DNA of 64,000 bases, from positions 124,001 to 188,000 of the forward strand of contig NZ_JAAMOW010000007.1 in NCBI RefSeq assembly GCF_011067135.1. The letters are read 5' to 3'. This document shows positions 35,711 through 43,856 of this stretch, in pieces. Source of the stretch: Solimonas terrae. Lineage in GTDB: Bacteria > Pseudomonadota > Gammaproteobacteria > Nevskiales > Nevskiaceae. The position numbers were made by a program, and so were the translations under genes. The notes below the pieces were generated by a model that saw nothing but the letters and a program-made list of their open reading frames with translations, did not search any database and was not told the DNA's origin. Within the stretch, counting starts at the first letter, position 1, and the number at the start of each line of letters is the position of its first letter.

Positions 35711-35977
35711 TCAAACGTCCAGCAGCGCGCGCTGCTTCAGATGCCGCGCAAACACCGGCAGGAACTGCGCATCGACGCGCGCGCCCCAGACCGCCAGCGA
35801 GTGACCGACGAGCCAGAGCACAAGGCCCGGCACCCAGAGCTGCAGGCCCAGGCCGACGGCGGCGGCCAGCGTGCCGTTGGCGATCGCCACCGTGCGCGGC
35901 GCACCTCCCAGCAAGATCGGCTCGGTCAGCGAGCGGTGCAGCGGCACTTCGAAACCCGGCGTGTCGTTGTCACTCAT
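35711..35977 (-). CDS. trbD: Conjugal transfer protein TrbD (VirB3-like)
   Basis: An 88-residue protein, MSDNDTPGFEVPLHRSLTEPILLGGAPRTVAIANG, with two closely spaced transmembrane segments (about 30-65) and a short basic end. This is the TrbD/VirB3 opening and length. Its ATG overlaps the trbC stop by 4 nt and its stop is 3 nt from the trbE GTG. The longer open frame through this position belongs to another reading and is not coding. Confidence 0.92.
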   Translation of the reverse strand: MSDNDTPGFEVPLHRSLTEPILLGGAPRTVAIANGTLAAAVGLGLQLWVPGLVLWLVGHSLAVWGARVDAQFLPVFARHLKQRALLDV

Positions 35978-36300
35978 ACCAGCGCTCCACCCGAGAACGA
36001 GAAGAACGACAGAAAGAACGAGGACGCCGCAAACGCGATCGACAAGCCGAACACGATCTGGACCAGCTTGCGAAAGCCGCCCGACGTATCGCCGAACGCC
36101 AGGGCCAAGCCCGTGGTGATGATGATGATGACGGCGATGATGCGCGCCACCGGCCCCTGGATCGACTCGAGAATCGCCTCCAGCGGTCCTTCCCACGGCA
36201 TGCTGGTACCGGCCGCCTGTGCGACCGGTGCTGCGAGCAGCAGCAGCAAAGCCCCGCTCAAGCGCCGAAGCGGATTTACTGAAATGCGGGCATGCGTCAT
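35974..36300 (-). CDS. trbC: Conjugal transfer protein TrbC (VirB2-like pilin)
   Basis: A 108-residue prepilin. A signal peptide (MTHARISVNPLRRLSGALLLLLAAPVAQAA) precedes a mature part with two transmembrane helices (about 50-70 and 80-105) separated by the short cytoplasmic turn FGDTSGGFRKLVQ, typical of TrbC/VirB2. In RP4 the pilin is cyclised by TraF; no traF is visible in the window. Start 36300 overlaps the trbB stop by 4 nt and gives the signal peptide; the longer frame to 36582 is rejected. Confidence 0.92.
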   Translation of the reverse strand: MTHARISVNPLRRLSGALLLLLAAPVAQAAGTSMPWEGPLEAILESIQGPVARIIAVIIIITTGLALAFGDTSGGFRKLVQIVFGLSIAFAASSFFLSFFSFSGGALV

Positions 36301-37304
36301 GACGGTTCTCCGGCAAGCGTCGAAACAGCTGAGGAGGAAAGGATCAGCTCGGTGCTGAGCCGGTAACCGCGCTCGTCGTAACCCATGACGCGCGCGATCT
36401 CGCGCACGCGGCGCGCACGGCCGCGACCGGCGATGAAGACGATGACGTTGACGGCCTCGGCGATCAGTGCACGCGGCGGCGTCACCGCGACTTCGAGGAT
36501 CAGTTGCTCCAGACGCAGCAGCGCGCCCTCCGCCGAGCCGGCATGGATCGTGGCGATGCCGCCGGGATGGCCGGTGCCCCAAGCCTTCAGCAGGTCGAGC
36601 GCTTCGCTGCCGCGCACTTCACCGACGACGATGCGATCCGGACGCAAGCGCAAGGTCGAGCGCACCAGCTCGGCCATCGTCACGACGCCGGCACGCGTGC
36701 GCAGCGGCACGTGGTCGCGCGCCGCACACTGCAACTCCACGGTGTCTTCGAGGATCAGCACGCGATCACCCGTCGCCGCGATCTCGTCGAGCAGCGCGTT
36801 GGCGAGCGTGGTCTTGCCGGTGCTGGTGCCGCCGGCAATCAACAGGTTCTGGCGTTCGCGCACAACAGTCCGCAGAAACGCCGCCTGCCAGTCGCTGAGA
36901 ATGCCGTCGGCGACATAGCCGTCGAGCTTGATGACGCCCACCGCACGCTTGCGCAGTGCGAACGCCGGGCCCGGCGCCACCGGCGGCAGCGCGCCTTCGA
37001 AGCGCTCGCCGGTTTCCGGCAGCTCGGCCGTCAACAGCGGCTTGCCGGCATGCACTTCGGCGCGCACATGCGCCGCGACCAGGCGGATGATGCGCTCGCC
37101 GTCGGCCGCGGACAGCGAGATGCCGAGCGGCTCGCGGCCACTGCCGAGCCGGTCCACCCACAGCGAGCCGTCCGGGTTCAGCATGACCTCGACGATGTCG
37201 GGATCGTCGAGCGCCGCGGCGATCGCCGGTCCCATCGCTGTGCGCAGCATGCGAATGCGCCGGTCCATGGCCACCGATGCGGATTCGCGCAGCACCGCGC
37301 TCAC
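36297..37304 (-). CDS. trbB: Conjugal transfer ATPase TrbB (VirB11-like)
   Basis: A 335-residue VirB11/TrbB hexameric ATPase. The P-loop is IAGGTSTGKTTLANALL; the Asp box is VLILEDTVELQC; Walker B is DRIVVGEVRGSEALDLLKAWGTGHPGG, with the His box ending in IATIHAG. The N-terminal domain contains DIVEVMLNPDGSLWVDRL. It drives pilus assembly and transfer. It overlaps the CopG-like gene by 4 nt and trbC by 4 nt. Confidence 0.96.
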   Translation of the reverse strand: MSAVLRESASVAMDRRIRMLRTAMGPAIAAALDDPDIVEVMLNPDGSLWVDRLGSGREPLGISLSAADGERIIRLVAAHVRAEVHAGKPLLTAELPETGERFEGALPPVAPGPAFALRKRAVGVIKLDGYVADGILSDWQAAFLRTVVRERQNLLIAGGTSTGKTTLANALLDEIAATGDRVLILEDTVELQCAARDHVPLRTRAGVVTMAELVRSTLRLRPDRIVVGEVRGSEALDLLKAWGTGHPGGIATIHAGSAEGALLRLEQLILEVAVTPPRALIAEAVNVIVFIAGRGRARRVREIARVMGYDERGYRLSTELILSSSAVSTLAGEPS

Positions 37305-37762
37305 GACGCCTCCTCCGGCGCCTTGCGCTTCTCCGCGCCGAACAGCTCGCGCTGATCAGGACTCACTTCCTCGGCCACGTCGCGCACGAGACTGTGTCCG
37401 CGCATCAGATGGCGGCCGAGCTGCTCGACGAACTGCCGGAAGCGCGCGCGGCCCTGTGCGCGTGCCGCGTCCTGATGCGCTTCCGGCACCGGCACGCTGA
37501 CGGTCAGGAAGTAGCGGACGTACAGCGCCACCGTCTCGATCAGGATGTTCTGATCACGCTCCAGCCGATCAAACTGATGCGAGAGCCGATCGAGCCGCCG
37601 CGCCATCATCGCTTCGCGCGGATCGCCGCCTTGCGGCGCCAGCCAAGTCGACAGCGCCAGCGCCACGATCGACGATTTCGATACGCCCTTGCGCACGGCC
37701 AGCTCATCGAGCCGCTTGGCGTGCTCGGGCTCGATGAACAGGTTGAGGCGCGCGCGACTCAT
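37301..37762 (-). CDS. CopG/RHH-type protein between traG and trbB
   Basis: A 153-residue protein with an N-terminal ribbon-helix-helix motif: RARLNLFIEPEHAKRLDELAVRKGVSKSSIVALALSTWL. The C-terminal part is helical and charged. A CopG-like gene in this place is a standard part of trb blocks of integrative elements. By its fold it should bind DNA and might regulate the transfer operon or help the relaxosome; neither is shown here. It overlaps both neighbours by 4 nt. Confidence 0.88.
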   Translation of the reverse strand: MSRARLNLFIEPEHAKRLDELAVRKGVSKSSIVALALSTWLAPQGGDPREAMMARRLDRLSHQFDRLERDQNILIETVALYVRYFLTVSVPVPEAHQDAARAQGRARFRQFVEQLGRHLMRGHSLVRDVAEEVSPDQRELFGAEKRKAPEEAS

Positions 37763-39741
37763 AGCGCGATGCCGTCGTCGGGATCGAGCGCCGCGAGCCG
37801 CGCATTGCGCTGCAGGCGCGGCTCGCGCTGTGCCGGCAGCGGCAACGGCAGATCGTCGTCGTCGAGCAAGGCCAGATCGTCGACGACAGGCTCCGGTAGC
37901 GGCAGCGACACTTCCGCCAGTTCAGGCTGCTGCCGCAGGCCGCCGTCGTCGAGATCCGAAAAATTGGACTGCTCCGAGACCTCGGGCGCCGGCGGAACCG
38001 CCAGAGCGCTCCAGTCGTCGGCCCGCAGCGGCGGCCGATCGGCGTAGCGGCCTGCCGCCAGCCGCGGCGGCGACGCCACGCGCCGCCGGAAGTTCGCATC
38101 GCGGTAGTAGCGGATCTTCTTCGCCCGCACCGGCGGATGGCCCGACACCATCACGACTTCGTCGTCTGGCGGCAGCTGCATCACCTCGCCCGGCGTCAGC
38201 AGCGGCCGCGCCGTTTCCTGGCGCGACACCATCAGATGCCCGAGCCACGGCGCGAGCCGGTGGCCCGCGTAGTTGCGCTGCGCGCGCAGCTCGGTCGCCG
38301 TGCCGAGCGCGTCGGAGATGCGCTTGGCCGTGCGCTCGTCGTTGCTGGAGAAGGCGACGCGCACATGGCAGTTGTCGAGAATCGAGTGATTGAGCCCGTA
38401 GGCTTTGTCGATCTGATTCAGCGACTGCGCGATCAGGAACGCGCGCAAGCCATAGCCCGCCATGAACGCCAACGCCGACTCGAAGAAGTCGAGCCGACCC
38501 AGCGCCGGGAACTCGTCGAGCATCAGCAGCAGCTTGTGGCGCCGCGCGATGCCATCGGAGCCATCGAGCGATTCGGTGAGGCGCCGGCCGATCTGGTTGA
38601 GGATCAGGCGGATCAGCGGCTTCGTGCGACTGATGTCGGACGGCGGCACGACGAGATACAGCGAGACCGGATGCTCCGCATCGAGCAGATCGGCGATGCG
38701 CCAGTCGCAGTGCGCCGTGACCTCGGCCACGGTCGGATCACGGTAGAGCCCGAGAAAGCTCATCGCCGTCGACAGCACGCCCGAGCGCTCGTTGTCGGAC
38801 TTGTTGAGCACCTCGCGCGCCGCGGACGCCACGACCGGATGTGGCGCCTCGCCGAGGTGCGGCGTCGTCATCATCCGCCGCAGCGTCCGCTCGAACGGCT
38901 GCGCCGGATCGGAGAGAAAGTTGGCGACGCCGCGCAGGGTCTTGTCGGCGCCGGCATAGAGCACGTGCAGGATTACGCCGACCAGCAAGGCGTGGCTGGT
39001 CTTCTCCCAGTGGTTGCGGCGCTCCAATGCGCCTTCGGGGTCGACCAGGATATCGGCGATGTTCTGCACGTCGCGCACTTCGTGTGCGCCGCGCCGCACT
39101 TCGAGCAGCGGGTTGTACGCCGCCGAGCGCGCGTCGGTTGGATTGAACAACAGGCAATGCGAGAACTGCGAGCGCCAGCCGGCCGTGAGCTGCCAGTTCT
39201 CGCCCTTGATGTCGTGGATCACCGCCGAACCCGTCCACGACAACAACGTCGGCACGACCAGACCGACGCCCTTGCCCGAGCGCGTCGGCGCAAACGCCAT
39301 CACATGCTCGGGACCGTCATGGCGCAGGTACGCGCCGTCTTGGCGCCCGAGAAGAACACCAGCTGCGAGCGTCAGCCCCGCTGCGCGAATGTCGGCCGGC
39401 CCGGCCCAACGCGCCGAGCCGTAGGTCGTGACGAGCTGCGACTGCCGCGCCCGCCATACCGACATGCCGATTGCAACGAAGGCTGCCACGAAGCCGCCGC
39501 CGGCCGCGACCGCGCCACTGCGCACGAACACGCGCGGCGCATAGGCATCGAACCAATACCACCACTCGAACAGCTGCCACGGACGATAGACCGGCACGCC
39601 AAGCCAGTCGAACCACGGTGCACCCAGGCGCCACTGATAGCCGAGCTGCGCGGCCGTCCACTGGGTCGCGCCCCAGGTCGCCGCGATGACGATGCCGAAC
39701 ACCGCCAGCACCTGCCCAAGCAACACGCTGCCACCTTGCAT
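37759..39741 (-). CDS. traG: Type IV coupling protein TraG (VirD4-like)
   Basis: A 660-residue coupling protein with two N-terminal transmembrane segments and a P-loop in AFAPTRSGKGVGLVVPTLL. Walker B lies in LLMLDEFPALGRLDFFESALAFMAGYGLRAFLIAQSLNQID, and DNCHVRVAFSSNDERTAKRISDALG is also typical of TraG. It links the relaxosome to the channel and pumps DNA. Start 39741 is chosen because GGAGG lies five nt upstream; a GTG 30 nt earlier is possible. It is the first gene of the trb operon. Confidence 0.95.
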   Translation of the reverse strand: MQGGSVLLGQVLAVFGIVIAATWGATQWTAAQLGYQWRLGAPWFDWLGVPVYRPWQLFEWWYWFDAYAPRVFVRSGAVAAGGGFVAAFVAIGMSVWRARQSQLVTTYGSARWAGPADIRAAGLTLAAGVLLGRQDGAYLRHDGPEHVMAFAPTRSGKGVGLVVPTLLSWTGSAVIHDIKGENWQLTAGWRSQFSHCLLFNPTDARSAAYNPLLEVRRGAHEVRDVQNIADILVDPEGALERRNHWEKTSHALLVGVILHVLYAGADKTLRGVANFLSDPAQPFERTLRRMMTTPHLGEAPHPVVASAAREVLNKSDNERSGVLSTAMSFLGLYRDPTVAEVTAHCDWRIADLLDAEHPVSLYLVVPPSDISRTKPLIRLILNQIGRRLTESLDGSDGIARRHKLLLMLDEFPALGRLDFFESALAFMAGYGLRAFLIAQSLNQIDKAYGLNHSILDNCHVRVAFSSNDERTAKRISDALGTATELRAQRNYAGHRLAPWLGHLMVSRQETARPLLTPGEVMQLPPDDEVVMVSGHPPVRAKKIRYYRDANFRRRVASPPRLAAGRYADRPPLRADDWSALAVPPAPEVSEQSNFSDLDDGGLRQQPELAEVSLPLPEPVVDDLALLDDDDLPLPLPAQREPRLQRNARLAALDPDDGIAL

Positions 39742-39928
39742 CCCTGCCTCCGCTTCGAGCCCGTGCGGCACGCATACCAGCGCACCGCCGCCACGAGACT
39801 CGGCGCCGGATCAGCGAGGGTCAAAGATCGATTTCAGGAGACAACTGACGCAAAGCAAAAAAATACCGGCTACAGAAAAGCAGCGAACATTCACGCAATG
39901 CGTGGCACATTCCGGCGTATCTGAACAT

Positions 39929-40174
39929 TCAATGCTGTGATGTCGACGACGGCGTGTACTTGCCCGTGCCGTCACCCACAAAGCGCCGGCGGTTCGCCAC
40001 GGCGGCAGCAACGCAGACGGCGTCGCCCATCTTGGCGTGATCTTCCTTGCAGAGACGCTGCACTTCCTTGAGCCGTTGCGGATCAGCCACGAGAGAATCC
40101 ACGGTGTCTGCGGGTGTCGAAACCCCACAGGCGGCAAGCATGACAAGAGGGAGGAGTATCGAAACGTGCTTCAT
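39929..40174 (-). CDS. eexN: EexN-family entry-exclusion lipoprotein
   Basis: An 81-residue lipoprotein (MKHVSILLPLVMLAAC, lipobox LAAC). The mature part has DPQRLKEVQRLCKEDHAKMGDAVCVAAAVANRRRFVGDGTGKY, with two cysteines probably forming a disulphide, matching EexN proteins of conjugative elements. Such lipoproteins block redundant entry of the same element into a cell that already has it. The end of the protein shares RRRFxGDGT and a following YTP with TrbJ. It lies between the LysR gene and traG on the same strand. Confidence 0.8.
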   Translation of the reverse strand: MKHVSILLPLVMLAACGVSTPADTVDSLVADPQRLKEVQRLCKEDHAKMGDAVCVAAAVANRRRFVGDGTGKYTPSSTSQH

Positions 40175-40192
40175 CACTTCACCTTCGCTTGA

Positions 40193-41098
40193 TCAAATCG
40201 GCGCCGCATGTGACGACGTCTCCGGCGGACTCACGCGCTGGATGAAGCGCTGCAGTTGCTCCGAAGGCTCGTTGTCGGGCCGCAACAAATAGGTGGTCAG
40301 CATCAGCGAACGCCCGGCGAGCTGCCGCGACACAATATCCGGATGCCGGAGCACTGCGGCCCGTGCTGTCGTAATGAATCCCAGCCCGTAGCCGGCCGCA
40401 ACCAGCGTCAGCATGAGATCGACCGACGCGACACGTTCGGCAATGACGGGCACGGCATCGACCGTCCGCAGCGCCGGCTCGATCTGTTGCCAGCAGCCCT
40501 CGCACAGTTCGGGGTCGCAGATGATTAGCGGGTAACGCAACGCCTCGTCGAGAGGAATGCGCTTGTGGCCCAGCAGGGGATGCCGCGCGGGGACTGCAAG
40601 TACCAGCGGATCGCGCCAGACGGGTTGGGTTACGATGCCGTCCCCAACATCGGTGGACTTGCCGAATCCGGCATCGTACAGCTCACTACGTAAACCCTTG
40701 ATCTGATCGGCGCGCGGGACCTGGAACAATCTGATTTCAACGTCCGGCTCTTCCTCTCGGCATTGCGTCAGAAGAGTCGCCAATCGAGGTTGCGCAATGC
40801 CTTCCGATAGCGCGATCCGCAACGTGCCGCGATAGCCTGACGCAGCAGCCTTTGCACTTGCCTTGGCCTGCTCTACCGCGACGAGAACGCGCCTGGCGCT
40901 GTCGAGAAATACCTCTCCCGGCCAGGTTAATCGCGTGCTGCGAGTCGAGCGCTCCAGCAACTGCACGCCGAGGTCATATTCCAGATCCTTGATCGCCCGC
41001 GACAGGGGCGACTGCTCGATGTGCAAACGCTCCGCTGCGCGAGCGAAGTGCAGTTCCTCTGCGACGGCAACGAAATATCGTAGATGACGAAGGTTCAT
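40193..41098 (-). CDS. LysR-family transcriptional regulator
   Basis: A 301-residue regulator. The HTH begins MNLRHLRYFVAVAEELHFARAAERLHIEQSPLSRAIKDLEYDLGVQLLERSTRSTRLTWPGE; the effector domain starts about residue 90 (GTLRIALSEGIAQPRLATLL). Start 41098 has AGAGGG six nt upstream; an open frame reaches 41125. LysR genes commonly precede traG/eexN in trb-type integrative elements, so it may control transfer. It could instead belong to the catabolic cluster next door. The effector is unknown. Confidence 0.9.
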   Translation of the reverse strand: MNLRHLRYFVAVAEELHFARAAERLHIEQSPLSRAIKDLEYDLGVQLLERSTRSTRLTWPGEVFLDSARRVLVAVEQAKASAKAAASGYRGTLRIALSEGIAQPRLATLLTQCREEEPDVEIRLFQVPRADQIKGLRSELYDAGFGKSTDVGDGIVTQPVWRDPLVLAVPARHPLLGHKRIPLDEALRYPLIICDPELCEGCWQQIEPALRTVDAVPVIAERVASVDLMLTLVAAGYGLGFITTARAAVLRHPDIVSRQLAGRSLMLTTYLLRPDNEPSEQLQRFIQRVSPPETSSHAAPI

Positions 41099-41246
41099 AC
41101 CGGCCCTCTTCAATGTAACTGGCACTCCCCCTTCTGCATGCCCTTATGCTTCGAATGCATGCGACCAACATGCTCGTCCATGGCGCCCCAACGCCGACGA
41201 CACTGCCGTCTCTCCGCTCTTTAGATCGAAAGATCTCCCAACTTCC

Positions 41247-41495
41247 TTATACGATGTCTCCCAACCAGCCATCCAATACAGCATGACGAACAAGGGCTAC
41301 CGCGCCTTTAACGTGTAGCTTCTCGTATACGGCCACCTTGTACTGATTGACGGTATGGGGGGACAACCCTAATTGCGCGCCGATTTCCCTCGTAGTTCTT
41401 CCGAGAATCAGAAGATAGATAACCTGCATCTCACGAGGGCTGACATGCTTAAAAATTTCCGGATATGAAGAATGCTGATCTCGCTCTTCATTCAT
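41247..41495 (-). CDS. Orphan LuxR-type HTH protein
   Basis: An 82-residue protein that is almost only a LuxR/GerE helix-turn-helix: VSPREMQVIYLLILGRTTREIGAQLGLSPHTVNQYKVAVYEKLHVKGAVALVRHAVLDGWL. There is no receiver or autoinducer-binding domain. It may be a free-standing regulator or the remnant of a longer one. It stands alone on the minus strand between the LysR gene and the catabolic cluster. Confidence 0.75.
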   Translation of the reverse strand: MNEERDQHSSYPEIFKHVSPREMQVIYLLILGRTTREIGAQLGLSPHTVNQYKVAVYEKLHVKGAVALVRHAVLDGWLGDIV

Positions 41496-41674
41496 ATCTT
41501 GCTGGCCAAGACATAGACACCCTGTACTCCGGCAATGACTTTATGGGTCCATCAACATGGTCTTCGCCGAGAATCGGTCTATCTCAGACCATCGGTTCAG
41601 CACATAAGACGGTTCGTTAGTTAAAAGCAGTGCATGTCGCACGACAGACCACTAGCAAGCACTTTTACTTCGCA

Positions 41675-42838
41675 TTATTTGGCCCATGGCCTTGGGCGGG
41701 ACGACATCGCCTTCTTTATAAGGCCAATTCTCTGCGTCGAAAGCTTTCCGCTTCGCACTGCCTTCACGACACGCAGCAGCTGACGCGGTGTCATTTTCGG
41801 CTTCATGTCCGGAACGTCTGCGCCCCATGCCCAGAGTCCACCGATCTCCAGCGGGTGATAGCTTGTCGGCGCTTGGTTATCGAACACGTCACCATCGGCG
41901 TAGTGCTCTAGCTCATCGCCTTCCGGATCCAGCCAATAGTCAAATATCTGGCTCCCGAGGATGTGCCGGCCAATACCCCAAAAGTGCGTCCAGCCCTTCG
42001 CGAACAGGTATTGCTGTCCCTGCCCGATGCTGTCGATATCGAGCGTTTCATAGGCGCTATGCATGTAGTGCGCGGACACGTTCTGCACAAGAACCAACGA
42101 GTGATGGTCGGTCAGTTCGTTTCCACGATCAAGGCGATTGAAGCTGAGTGCTGGCGTGCCGTCCTCCAGGCACTGCACATCGGTCGGAATCAGACCAATG
42201 TGGCGCATGTACCATTTTAGAGAGGCGGAGAAGTCGGACACCGATAGCACGCAGTGCCCAAGCCGTTCGAGCGTGGCAGGCTGTATCGGCCGGCGTACGG
42301 TCGCATTTATTCTGCTCTTCTTGAACGGAGTATTCAGGACATCTGGCTCTGTGCGAGATTCGAGCCGCTCGACACGCGTTCTGCCATGCACGATATCCAC
42401 TATGAATCCGTCTGGATCACGAAGCCGAAGACGATTGCCACCACCCGGACCGTCAACGCTCTCGATTTCTTTCCCGAGTTTTCTTCCCAATAGCTCAAGC
42501 TCTACTTGGCTTTTCACACCAAAACCGATCCCAAAATATCCCCGCCTTATCGCGTCGCCCCCTTTCTTTTGATCTCGATCGAAATTGAATGCGGCGTAGA
42601 AGTACGGTGACGTGCCTGCCCCGCGCATATACAGCGCGTCATCCGTTCTCTTTGCGATCATCATTCCGAAATCGACCAGAAAATCTGCCTGACGGGTGAG
42701 GTCCTTTTTATTGAAAAGGATGTACTCCAGGGAGTCCGCACGGATGATCGGCTCAACACGCTCGATTCGCACCGAGCCTGCCATCTGATATGCCTTGCTT
42801 TGCGGATCGCACCCAGGGTAACGAACGTCGGAAGTCAT
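41675..42838 (-). CDS. Type I extradiol dioxygenase-like (VOC-fold) protein
   Basis: A 387-residue protein with two vicinal-oxygen-chelate domains. The C-terminal domain carries the three probable iron ligands: His in LERLGHCVLSV, His in HYMHSAYETLD, and Glu in DYWLDPEGDELEHYADGD. The N-terminal domain (about 20-170) has the matching fold without ligands. This is the layout of type I extradiol (catechol 2,3-type) dioxygenases. Start 42838 has GGAG upstream; the open frame to 42994 lacks homology. It is divergent from the SnoaL-like gene, with a shared 249-nt promoter region that contains an operator-like motif. Substrate unknown; ring cleavage of the product made by the FAD monooxygenase is a reasonable inference. 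Confidence 0.8.
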   Translation of the reverse strand: MTSDVRYPGCDPQSKAYQMAGSVRIERVEPIIRADSLEYILFNKKDLTRQADFLVDFGMMIAKRTDDALYMRGAGTSPYFYAAFNFDRDQKKGGDAIRRGYFGIGFGVKSQVELELLGRKLGKEIESVDGPGGGNRLRLRDPDGFIVDIVHGRTRVERLESRTEPDVLNTPFKKSRINATVRRPIQPATLERLGHCVLSVSDFSASLKWYMRHIGLIPTDVQCLEDGTPALSFNRLDRGNELTDHHSLVLVQNVSAHYMHSAYETLDIDSIGQGQQYLFAKGWTHFWGIGRHILGSQIFDYWLDPEGDELEHYADGDVFDNQAPTSYHPLEIGGLWAWGADVPDMKPKMTPRQLLRVVKAVRSGKLSTQRIGLIKKAMSSRPRPWAK

Positions 42839-43029
42839 GATTAACTCACTCCAATGCAGAGGCGCGCCGAGAGGTGTACGGGATTGCGGCGCCAAGTTGT
42901 GCGTGCATATCTCGCACCGCACTTCAGTGGCCGGAAGATGCGGGACCCTTACGCATTTAGTTCGCTTTCGCCCGTGGGGCTGACCTAGTCGCACATCACG
43001 CTGAACAATGATGATATAATGCGCACTTC

Positions 43030-43044
43030 TGATAATACTGTCAA
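43030..43044. promoter_or_regulatory. Operator-like motif, copy 1
   Basis: TGATAATACTGTCAA. It is one of four copies of TGATAAT-N2-(T/C)GTCA(A/T) in the window and lies between the dioxygenase (minus) and SnoaL-like (plus) genes. A TATAAT at 43015-43020 stands just upstream, so the motif would cover the transcription start of a plus-strand promoter, as expected for a repressor site. Confidence 0.6.
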
Positions 43045-43087
43045 TATTATTTGCACGAGATGTTTTTTATCAGCACGGGAGCAAGCA

Positions 43088-43762
43088 GTGAGACTTCTGC
43101 GGATGGTAGTGATATCGACGGTATGTGTATTGGCCGCCTGCAGCACATTGAGTAGTCATAGACTTCGAGGAGATACCGAGATGGAAGCAAAAGCGGAAAT
43201 AGCTGAGGTCGTTAACAACTGGACATTTTTCCGCGATCAGGAGGCGTGGTCCTCTCTCCTTGGAACCTTCCACGAAGATGGCACGATCTCCCTCAGTTGG
43301 TATCAGGGGCCTTTTAAAGGTTTCGTTGCCGCTTCCGAGAACGCGTCAAAGGGCAAGAACGCGATCGTAAAGCACTATGTCGGCATCCCCATGATTCAGG
43401 TCAATGGAGACCGCGCCCTGAGCGAAACCAATGTCACGATCATGCTTCGCGCCAAGACGCCTGCAGGCGAAGTCGACACGACTTCGTATGCACGTTTCTT
43501 TGATCTGGTAGAACGGCGCAATGGATCGTGGAAGATCCTCAAGCGCACAGCCATCTATGAGCGAGATCGTCTCGATCCGGTCCAGGGGCCGCTGCCTGAT
43601 GTCTTCTACAAAGGACTCGAACAATACCCGGAAGAGCTCCGGTTCCTCGCCAGCAGTCTGCACAAGCTAGGCATTGAAATCTCGCCCGCGACCGTAGTGG
43701 ACAAGAGTCCGGCGCTTGCCGAGCTCTATCGCGGCGGAAGCGATTGGCTATTGGGCTCCTGA
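43088..43762 (+). CDS. SnoaL-like (NTF2-fold) lipoprotein
   Basis: A 224-residue protein read from GTG 43088 (GGAG seven nt upstream). The first 20 residues, RLLRMVVISTVCVLAAC, form a lipoprotein signal with lipobox LAAC. The domain after it, KAEIAEVVNNWTFFRDQEAWSSLLGTFHEDGTISLSWYQG, then SYARFFDLVERRNGSWKILKRTAIYERD, is a SnoaL-like polyketide cyclase/hydratase fold. An internal ATG at 43181 with its own GAGGAG site would give a 193-residue cytoplasmic form, so the start is uncertain. It may bind or transform a small molecule in the periplasm. A broken paralogue lies at about 58975-59200. Confidence 0.7.
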   Translation: MRLLRMVVISTVCVLAACSTLSSHRLRGDTEMEAKAEIAEVVNNWTFFRDQEAWSSLLGTFHEDGTISLSWYQGPFKGFVAASENASKGKNAIVKHYVGIPMIQVNGDRALSETNVTIMLRAKTPAGEVDTTSYARFFDLVERRNGSWKILKRTAIYERDRLDPVQGPLPDVFYKGLEQYPEELRFLASSLHKLGIEISPATVVDKSPALAELYRGGSDWLLGS

Positions 43763-43770
43763 ACTCCTTT

Positions 43771-43807
43771 CTCAGGGCGTGGCGACGCCGCGCCCTGAGT
43801 TCTTTTG
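43771..43807 (+). terminator. Intrinsic terminator after the SnoaL-like gene
   Basis: Stem CTCAGGGCG (43771-43779) pairs with CGCCCTGAG (43791-43799), followed by TTCTTTTG. It starts nine nt after the plus-strand stop codon. The acetoacetyl-CoA synthetase gene ends on the other strand at 43857. Confidence 0.75.
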
Positions 43808-43856
43808 TCCCCGAGGCACCAAGGCGATCAACGACTAGCGGTCGCCTTAACCCCTT

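Larger units (their letters stand above)
11302..41098. mobile_element. Integrative and conjugative element, or most of one, with an Ssp defence cargo
   Basis: The span runs from the P4-type integrase to the LysR gene beyond traG. It contains an integrase, a toxin-antitoxin pair, a recombinase/ParB module, the ssp cargo and a complete-looking trb mating-pair block with the TraG coupling protein and EexN entry-exclusion lipoprotein. The Trb order is that of P-type integrative elements (Tn4371-like). No relaxase, TraF peptidase or replication gene is inside this span, so either the rest lies to the right of the window or transfer functions are missing. The left border near 11.3 kb is inferred from the integrase; the right border is unknown and could be beyond the catabolic cluster. 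Confidence 0.6.

Noticed and set aside
33269-36358. A 1,029-codon open frame on the plus strand opposite trbE, trbD and trbC
   Set aside because: It is the mirror of codon-biased GC-rich genes. Its translation is rich in Arg, Gln, Ala and His with no domain, while the minus-strand genes have all the family motifs.
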